A stretch of 64,000 nucleotides of DNA from Nitrobacter sp039808345 (GTDB lineage Bacteria; Pseudomonadota; Alphaproteobacteria; Rhizobiales; Xanthobacteraceae): the NCBI RefSeq assembly GCF_047824785.1, contig NZ_CP181167.1:3038001-3102000 (forward strand). Reading direction: 5' to 3'. The notes beneath the pieces were generated by a model. The model had not been told where the DNA came from, searched no databases, and saw only the letters and a program-made list of their open reading frames with translations. Positions 58,798 to 64,000 of this stretch are shown piece after piece (within the stretch, counting starts at the first letter, position 1; every line of letters starts with the position of its first letter). The position numbers and the translations under genes are program-made.

Positions 58798-59931
58798 CTA
58801 CCGGATCGTTACCGGTTCCGGCAGCGGCGGCACCGAGGTCGGCTGAGTTCCGGGCAGGCTCGCCGTCCGCGGCGGCAGCGGATTCGGCGTCGCGCTCGAC
58901 GAGGCCGGAGCCGGCTGAGTAGTGGAAGCGGTCGTGTCCGTGCGCGGCGGACCGCCCGGCAGCACGACAACGCGCGTGCCGACCTTTACGCGATCGAACA
59001 GATCCGACACGTCCTCGTTGAGCATGCCGATACAGCCTGACGACACGAACTTGCCGATGGTCGAAGGCTGATTGGTGCCGTGGATGCGATAGACCGTCGA
59101 ACCGAGATACATGGCGCGCGCGCCCAGCGGATTACCGGGACCACCCGCCATGAAGCGCGGCAGATACGGCTGGCGTTCGATCATTTCGGTCGGCGGATGC
59201 CAGTCCGGCCATTCCGCCTTGCGGCTGATCTTCTGCACGCCGGCCCAGGTGAAGCCGTCGCGGCCGACGCGCACGCCGTAGCGGATCGCGCGATTGTTGC
59301 CGAGAACATAGTACAGGTGCGTGTTCGACGTATCGACCACGATGGTGCCCGCCGGCTCCTTGGTGGAGAAACTGACTTCCTTGCGGCGCAGTCTCTCCGG
59401 CAGTTGCTTCTCACCGCCCTGATCGACCTCCGGCTGCTCATCCGGCGGCAGCGCGGACATCGGCGTCGGCTTGCCGTCCGCGCCCACTGGAGCCGGCGGC
59501 CTGAAGCCGGCATCCGGTCCGCCGGTCGAAGCGACCGTTTGCGGCGCGCGCGTCGGATATTGATACTGCGAGGGACCGGGCTGCCCGTAACGGGGATCGT
59601 CGGGCGACATCACCGGACCCGGCGAAGGTTCGCGATTCGAATAGACCGGCGAGGAACCGGGGCTGCCGTAGCGCGGATCGTCCGGCGACATCACGGGGCC
59701 GGGCGGCGGCAACTCGACGGAGTTGTGCCGCTGCATCGATTGATCGTCGGCCGGATCGAAACCGGGAAGCGCATCGACCGCGCCTGAACGGTCGTCTTCA
59801 CCCGGATAGGCGGAGGGCGGCGTGGAATAGATCGGGCTCGGCGGCGGATATCCCTGCGCCGAGGCTAACGAGATTCCCCCTGCCCCTGCCGCGATCGCCG
59901 CAAAAACCGTCAGAATGCGTTTGATCATCAT
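58798..59931 (-). CDS. L,D-transpeptidase (YkuD domain), proline-rich
   Basis: 377 residues with a signal peptide (KRILTVFAAIAAGAGGISLA-SAQ). Forms 3-3 peptidoglycan cross-links or attaches proteins to the wall. The Pro-rich N-terminal half carries two copies of GPVMSPDDPRYG. YkuD domain: TIVVDTSNTHLYYVLGNNRA, IRYGVRVGRDGFTWAGVQ, NPLGARAMYLGSTVYRIHGT and the catalytic HGTN ... VSSGCIGMLNEDV. The usual Arg after GCI is Gly here. Start MMIKRI at 59931 preferred to 60036. The C-terminal tail is Pro/Thr-rich. Confidence 0.92.
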   Translation of the reverse strand: MMIKRILTVFAAIAAGAGGISLASAQGYPPPSPIYSTPPSAYPGEDDRSGAVDALPGFDPADDQSMQRHNSVELPPPGPVMSPDDPRYGSPGSSPVYSNREPSPGPVMSPDDPRYGQPGPSQYQYPTRAPQTVASTGGPDAGFRPPAPVGADGKPTPMSALPPDEQPEVDQGGEKQLPERLRRKEVSFSTKEPAGTIVVDTSNTHLYYVLGNNRAIRYGVRVGRDGFTWAGVQKISRKAEWPDWHPPTEMIERQPYLPRFMAGGPGNPLGARAMYLGSTVYRIHGTNQPSTIGKFVSSGCIGMLNEDVSDLFDRVKVGTRVVVLPGGPPRTDTTASTTQPAPASSSATPNPLPPRTASLPGTQPTSVPPLPEPVTIR

Positions 59932-60259
59932 CGCCCTTGTATAAATCCAACTAGACACCGGATCGTTAACGGCGACATCGCGCAGGATCGCGGCGCATTC
60001 AAGACGATTCCGCCAAAAGCCTCCTGAAACGGTCATAATTCGCGGATCGCGGCGAACCGTGACCTTCGGGCATCACCGGCTGGCCTCGCCTGTTCCCGCA
60101 AACGTCCCGGCGAGGCTTGCGGGAGGCGGTTTTTGGGGCGCGCAAGCGAGCCCCTTGCTGTATTCTGGGCACACTCTGATTCGGCGATCTGCCCCGTAAT
60201 GCAGTCGCGTTGATAGCGGATTATCGTCAGAAGACACGCGGGAAGGCGCAAACCTGCTC
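59932..60259. other. Divergent promoter region
   Basis: 328 bases between the L,D-transpeptidase and the Pro/Ala-rich protein genes. It holds two interleaved inverted repeats: GCCTCGCC...GGCGAGGC (60084-60118) and TTCCCGCAA...TTGCGGGAG (60093-60124), which would form mutually exclusive hairpins. No gene seen. Confidence 0.5.
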
Positions 60260-61078
60260 ATGCTACCCGGCTTTCGCTCCTTATTCGTCGCGATCACGCT
60301 GACGATCTCGATGCTGATCTTCGGCCTGGGGGCCGCGGCTTTGCTGCGAGCAACCCACGAAGAGTTCGCAAGCCTGCCTCTCAAACAGACGCCCGACGTC
60401 ACGTTCGGATCCGGAGAAACCCAACAGCCGACGCTGGCCGTGCTACAGGTTGATAAACCCGCCGCCGAGCCCACCACGCCGGAAGCAAGCCAGCGCGACG
60501 CACAGAGCGCGGAGGCGGCCTCGCCGGACGCACAGCAGGAAACCGGCGCGCCGACAGCCATCACGCCAGCAACGGATGCGCCTCCGGCCACGCCCACCGC
60601 AGACACGCCCGCGACTTCGGCCGAAGCGACTCCGGCCGAAGCGATTTCGGCCGACGAAGCGCCGGCAGCTTCTCCGCTGCCATCAGGCCCCGTCGCCTCC
60701 CCGTCAGCGGCCGGCACGACCCCTCCCGTCAACGCGGCCGCGCCGGAGCCATCGGAGCCGGTGACAGGCCCAGGCGACGAGACGCCCGTCAAAGCAGGCG
60801 AAGCCGTCAAGCCGCCGAGCGCAACCACGACCCCTGCCGCGAAAAGCGAAGCCTCCCCGACTGACGGCAAAACAGCCGAGGTCGGAGAAGCCACGACATC
60901 TCCGGTCAAGGATGACTTCAAACCACCCCTGCCAAGCCAACGTCCCGCGGAGGCCGCGAAGGCGGGCGATCCCGTGCCGTCGGCTACCAAACGCTCGTCC
61001 GCAAAGGAGTCGCGCGCCGCCAAGCGGCACTCCCATCGCCATCGCCACCGCCATAAGACCCGCCACTCACATCGTTGA
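60260..61078 (+). CDS. Membrane-anchored disordered Ala/Pro/Thr-rich protein
   Basis: 272 residues. One N-terminal helix (FVAITLTISMLIFGLGAAAL), then about 220 residues dominated by Ala, Pro, Thr and Glu (ATPAEAISADEAPAASPLPS and similar), and a His/Arg/Lys-rich end (HSHRHRHRHKTRHSHR). No globular domain visible. The His-rich tail could bind metal or nucleic acid, but this is speculation. Codon usage matches coding sequence and the frame is long and open. Confidence 0.68.
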   Translation: MLPGFRSLFVAITLTISMLIFGLGAAALLRATHEEFASLPLKQTPDVTFGSGETQQPTLAVLQVDKPAAEPTTPEASQRDAQSAEAASPDAQQETGAPTAITPATDAPPATPTADTPATSAEATPAEAISADEAPAASPLPSGPVASPSAAGTTPPVNAAAPEPSEPVTGPGDETPVKAGEAVKPPSATTTPAAKSEASPTDGKTAEVGEATTSPVKDDFKPPLPSQRPAEAAKAGDPVPSATKRSSAKESRAAKRHSHRHRHRHKTRHSHR

Positions 61079-61146
61079 TCACGGCAGCCTTTTGATCACG
61101 GGCAACCCTTCCGCTTTTGATGAATCAGAGGCGGAGTCCATGATTG

Positions 61147-61206
61147 TGATTTAACGCGTTTTCTTCACGCGAACCGGATTCCGCTTCGCTCGAAAACGCG
61201 ATAGCC
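61147..61206 (-). repeat. Partial palindromic repeat
   Basis: Inverted left half of the common unit: ACGCGTTTTCTTCACGCGAA, then CCGCTTCGCTCGAAAACGCG. Between two convergent genes. Confidence 0.82.
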
Positions 61207-61230
61207 GCGGGGTCGTTTCAGGGGTTATTT

Positions 61231-62100
61231 TCAGGCGGGTCCGGTGGCGATCGGCGGTCCCTCCTCCAGGCCCCACTCCGACCATGATCCGTCGTAGAGA
61301 GCCGCCCCCCTCGCGCCGAGACGGTGGAGCGCCAGCGTCAGCACCGCGGCTGAAACCCCCGAGCCGCAGGTGGTGACGATCGGCTTTGCCAAATCCACGC
61401 CGGCGCGGGTAAACGCGGCGCGAATTTCGTCCGGCGGTTTCATGACGCCGCTCGCGGGATCGAGCAACGCGGTGTACGGCAGGTTACGGCTGCCGGGGAT
61501 ATGACCTGAACGCAAGCCCTGCCTCGGCTCCGCCACCGCGCCCGTGAAGCGAGCCGCCGCCCGCGCATCGACCAGCTGCTCGCGGCGTGAGGACAGGTTG
61601 CCCACGAGCTGGGCCTTGCCGCGCACATAAAGCGGATCGAAGGTCGCGGTGAAGTGGCCCGGCTTCGGCGAAACCTTGCCGGATTCAACGGGACGGCCTT
61701 CCGCCCGCCATTTCTTCAGGCCGCCGTCAAGCACCCGGACATCGTCATGGCCGAACGACAGGAACATCCACCACGCCCGCGGCCCGGCAAGCCAGCCGCC
61801 ATTGTCATAAACAACGACCGTATCCTTCGAGGAAATCCCGAGCGTGCCGACATCGCGCGCGAACTGCGCGGCATCAGGATACATATGCGGAAGCGGCGAT
61901 GCACGATCCGATACGGCATCGACATCGAAAAACACCGCGCCCGGAATATGCGCGGCATGAAAATCATCGACCGCCGGTGGCAGCACGCCGGGCATCTTGA
62001 ACGAGGCATCGATGACCTTGACCTCACCGAGATGCGCGGCCAGCCATTCGGTGGAGACAAGAGGGTCGTCGAGGGTGGAGGCCATTGCGAAGTCCATCAT
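61231..62100 (-). CDS. sseA: 3-mercaptopyruvate sulfurtransferase (two rhodanese domains)
   Basis: About 289 residues from MMDFAMASTLDDPLVSTEWL; MASTLDD (62085) is an alternative start. Moves sulfur from 3-mercaptopyruvate to thiols or cyanide. The inactive N-terminal rhodanese (VIDASFKMPG; HIPGAVFFDVDAVSD; YDNGGWLAGPRAWWM) and the catalytic one (LVDARAAARFTG; SGHIPGSRNLPYTALLDPAS) end in the active loop TTCGSGVSAAVL, where Cys-Gly-Ser-Gly-Val is the SseA rather than the rhodanese signature. A repeat pair abuts the start. Confidence 0.93.
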   Translation of the reverse strand: MMDFAMASTLDDPLVSTEWLAAHLGEVKVIDASFKMPGVLPPAVDDFHAAHIPGAVFFDVDAVSDRASPLPHMYPDAAQFARDVGTLGISSKDTVVVYDNGGWLAGPRAWWMFLSFGHDDVRVLDGGLKKWRAEGRPVESGKVSPKPGHFTATFDPLYVRGKAQLVGNLSSRREQLVDARAAARFTGAVAEPRQGLRSGHIPGSRNLPYTALLDPASGVMKPPDEIRAAFTRAGVDLAKPIVTTCGSGVSAAVLTLALHRLGARGAALYDGSWSEWGLEEGPPIATGPA

Positions 62101-62105
62101 CAGGC

Positions 62106-62343
62106 TAGAGCATCGGACCCGAAAGTGGGAACCGGTTTCGGGATAAATCCGATGCTCCATCAATTAACTAGAGCGGCGGCGCTGATTCCATTTGACCGGC
62201 CGCCGCTCTAATAGCGTTTTCGAGCGAAGCATGTCCTCGGGCTTGAGCCCTAAGGATGGATCCGGTTCGCGTGAAGAAAACGCGTAAAACATAAAGATAG
62301 ATAGAGTCTTTCACCGTTTCCATGAAGCGGTGAAAGACTCTTA
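62106..62343 (+). repeat. Cluster of three palindromic repeats
   Basis: 62106-62210: inverted copy of the GAGCATCGG + GAGCGGCGG pair found at 10668, 46947 and 49389. 62212-62300: common GCGTTTTCGAGCGAAGCATG unit. 62302-62343: TAGAGTCTTTCACCG...CGGTGAAAGACTCTTA palindrome, second copy of the one at 56026. The cluster fills the gap between sseA and the GNAT gene. Confidence 0.9.
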
Positions 62344-62388
62344 TCAGACGTCAGCAACAGGTCCGCTCGCGTGATGAGACCGGCGGAC

Positions 62389-62982
62389 CTATCGACGCTT
62401 TTCATTGAGCTCGTAGGAGAGATGCGCCTTCACTTTCGGCCACTCACCGGGAAGGATACTGTAGACGACGGTGTCCCGCAGCGTCACGTTTGGTGACATC
62501 TGCCGATTGCGCAGGGTGCCATCCTGCTTGGCGCCGAGCCGCTCGAGGCCGCGCCGGCTGACATGATTGAAGACGTGAGTACGGAACTCGACGGCGATGC
62601 AATTCAGCTTCTCGAACGCGTGGGTGAGCATCAGCAGCTTGCACTGGGTATTGACCGCCGTGCGCTGAACGCGCTTCGCATACCAGGTCGAACCGATCTC
62701 GACGCGACAGCTTGCGGAATCGACGTTCATGTAGGTTGTCATGCCCGCGATTCGTCCCTCCGCATCCCGCACCGTGAAGGGCAGCATGGTTCCGGCTGCC
62801 TGCAGAGACAGCCGCCGCTCGATCTCGGCCTCCATTTTCTCCGGCGCCGGAACGAAGGTGTACCAGATCTTCCAGATTTCGCCGTCTTTTACCGCGTCCA
62901 CAAGGGCTTCGCGATGTTCCTGCGATAACGGCTCGAGCCGCGCATGAGGTCCTTCGAGTGTGACCGGCTGCAGCCAGGGCAT
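62389..62982 (-). CDS. GNAT acetyltransferase (RimJ/RimL-like)
   Basis: 197 residues. GNAT fold: VTLEGPHARLEPLSQEHREA start, TMLPFTVRDAEGRIAGMTTY, then RVEIGSTWYAKRVQRTAVNT (acetyl-CoA binding region), THAFEKLNCIAVEFRTHVFN and RRGLERLGAKQDGTLRNRQM. This is the RimJ/RimL protein N-acetyltransferase subgroup, which acts on protein N termini or small amines. Substrate unknown. Confidence 0.88.
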   Translation of the reverse strand: MPWLQPVTLEGPHARLEPLSQEHREALVDAVKDGEIWKIWYTFVPAPEKMEAEIERRLSLQAAGTMLPFTVRDAEGRIAGMTTYMNVDSASCRVEIGSTWYAKRVQRTAVNTQCKLLMLTHAFEKLNCIAVEFRTHVFNHVSRRGLERLGAKQDGTLRNRQMSPNVTLRDTVVYSILPGEWPKVKAHLSYELNEKRR

Positions 62983-63119
62983 AGCTTACTCCGTTCCTTG
63001 TACCGCCATTTGCGCGATCGCGGCGAAATTTGCAAAAGCAATTTTGCCTGACTTCACGTCGCGATCGCGCGGCGGGACAGATGCAGGCGGCTGCAAGGAA
63101 GCCGGGCAAGCCGCCTGAA

Positions 63120-63488
63120 CTACTTCGTCTCCTGCTTTGTCTCCTCCTTCGCCGGCGTTTTTTTGTCATCCTTCGCCGGCGGCTGCGGTTGCTTCCTGCT
63201 CGCCGCCTGAAGTTCGGCCACGGCCTTCCGCAAATCGGCAACCGTGCTCTCAAGCACCTGTATCTGCCGGTTGGCCGCGTCGATCTTCCTGCTGCTGTCA
63301 GTGACCTGTCGGGTGAGTGAGGCCTGCAGGAAATTGATATTGCTCTGCAGGCAGCTCGTTCGCCGCTCCATCTTCTTTTCGACGGTGCATATCTCAATGC
63401 CGGGAACGTCCTGGGCCGGGGCGGCGCCGGAGCCGAGCATGGAGAGGGGTGCGATCATCAGCATCAACGGAAGGCTTCGGTTGTTCAT
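63120..63488 (-). CDS. Small secreted coiled-coil protein
   Basis: 122 residues from MNNRSLPLMLMIAPLSMLGS; GAGAGG upstream supports this start. Signal peptide cut near GAAPAQ. IEICTVEKKMERRTSCLQSN is followed by a heptad-like helix (IDAANRQIQVLESTVADLRK) and a Lys/Glu/Pro-rich tail (KDDKKTPAKEETKQETK). Two Cys may form a disulfide. No family named. Confidence 0.7.
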   Translation of the reverse strand: MNNRSLPLMLMIAPLSMLGSGAAPAQDVPGIEICTVEKKMERRTSCLQSNINFLQASLTRQVTDSSRKIDAANRQIQVLESTVADLRKAVAELQAASRKQPQPPAKDDKKTPAKEETKQETK

Positions 63489-63677
63489 TGAACCTCTCAT
63501 CTCGCACATGAGTCCCTGACAACGGCCTCGCCAGACGCCGCACAAGGGACGGGGCATTCGTTTCAAATCGCATTCTGCCGCGTTAGACGCCGTTAACGCT
63601 GGCGGTAAAAACCTTGCGATCGTGCAACCACTTGTCATCGAACCGGATTTAATCTCGTTCGGTATCATGGAACGGTG

Positions 63678-64000
63678 ATGCGCATCGACTGGCGAATGAT
63701 GTTGGGCCCGGCTCTCGCGATGCTGATCGCAGGCGCGTCCATCTATGCCGATCACGACCTCGCCGCCGTTCCGAACCTGTCAGCACTATATATCTGTGTC
63801 GTCGCACTCGCCGGCTCGCTTGGTGGGACAGGTTCCGGCCTGATCAGCGCAGCCATAGCTGTTCTGGTCTCCGCGGGTTTTCTGAAGAATGAAAACGCGG
63901 CGGTGGCTGACGGTTCCATCGTTCTGCATCTCGGATTGCTGACCCTGGCCGCCAGCGGCGCCGCCCTGATCACCGGCTTGCTGCGCTCGCGGATGATGAA
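63678..64000 (+). CDS. N-terminal part of a membrane sensor protein (cut by window end)
   Basis: Open from MRIDWRMMLGPALAMLIAGA to the last base (about 107 residues). Four hydrophobic segments: MLGPALAMLIAGASIYADHD, LYICVVALAGSLGGTGSGLI, SAAIAVLVSAGFLKN and IVLHLGLLTLAASGAALITG. This pattern of short helices resembles the membrane input domain of histidine kinases or GGDEF/PAS sensors. The output domain lies beyond the window, so the type is not known. Confidence 0.6.
   Translation, partial: MRIDWRMMLGPALAMLIAGASIYADHDLAAVPNLSALYICVVALAGSLGGTGSGLISAAIAVLVSAGFLKNENAAVADGSIVLHLGLLTLAASGAALITGLLRSRMM

Overview
This is an alphaproteobacterial chromosome segment from the Bradyrhizobiaceae, most likely a Nitrobacter species. 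The best marker is a 183-residue chlorite dismutase-family gene (15777-16328) of the short dimeric type known from Nitrobacter winogradskyi, with its proximal His114 and distal Arg127 in place. Gene order, the Irr-type iron box before bfr, and a dense population of short palindromic repeats (TAGAGC... / ...GCTCTA, and units built around GAGCGTTTTCGAGCGAAG) fit the same group. Identification at species level is inference.

Layout. 1-3300: tail of an IS630 transposase, rpoH, rluD and a divergent small membrane-protein gene. 3300-8700: an accessory patch next to tRNA-Glu(CTC), holding a decayed phage-type integrase, a serine resolvase, a complete IS3-family element, a scrap of a TonB-dependent receptor and an AT-richer TSUP permease. 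9000-18300: a lytic transglycosylase, rpoD, dnaG and yqeY, all on the minus strand. This looks like a macromolecular-synthesis cluster split by a two-gene plus-strand operon (cld plus an N-formylglutamate amidohydrolase-like gene). 18300-26300: carA, dps, a methyltransferase, two tRNA-like genes with abnormal anticodon loops, carB and greA. 26400-31600: doxX-like, Lrp/AsnC regulator, trxB-lysR, a ParA-like ATPase and small membrane proteins. 31695-32134: RNase P RNA. 32300-37700: envelope and stress proteins (extensin-like lipoprotein, DUF4403, dodecin, PRC-barrel, SLT transglycosylase). 37831-42703: a TPP-riboswitch-controlled thiamine operon thiO-thiS-thiG-thiE-thiC. 42800-54800: DUF3829 lipoprotein-like gene, Fis-type HTH, oligopeptidase B, bfd/bfr with an Irr box, two paralogous small secreted Gly-rich proteins, MltB, UPF0114, tam and an AI-2E family transporter. 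54900-55830: a BrnT/BrnA toxin-antitoxin operon with a perfect operator palindrome. 56089-64000: ettA, an L,D-transpeptidase, a disordered membrane-anchored protein, mercaptopyruvate sulfurtransferase, a GNAT enzyme, a coiled-coil periplasmic protein and the start of a membrane sensor cut by the window end.

The three observations I rate most highly are these. (1) Two tRNA genes between carA and carB (Cys-like, plus strand; Gly/Trp-like, minus strand) have good stems and an encoded CCA, but each has a six-nucleotide anticodon loop. (2) Palindromic repeats abut genes so precisely that seven genes end in an in-frame TAG that is the first three bases of a TAGAGC repeat end, and one repeat lies in frame inside thiC. 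(3) The brnTA promoter/operator overlaps the start so closely that the toxin mRNA is probably leaderless. No CRISPR array, prophage structural module or defence island was seen.
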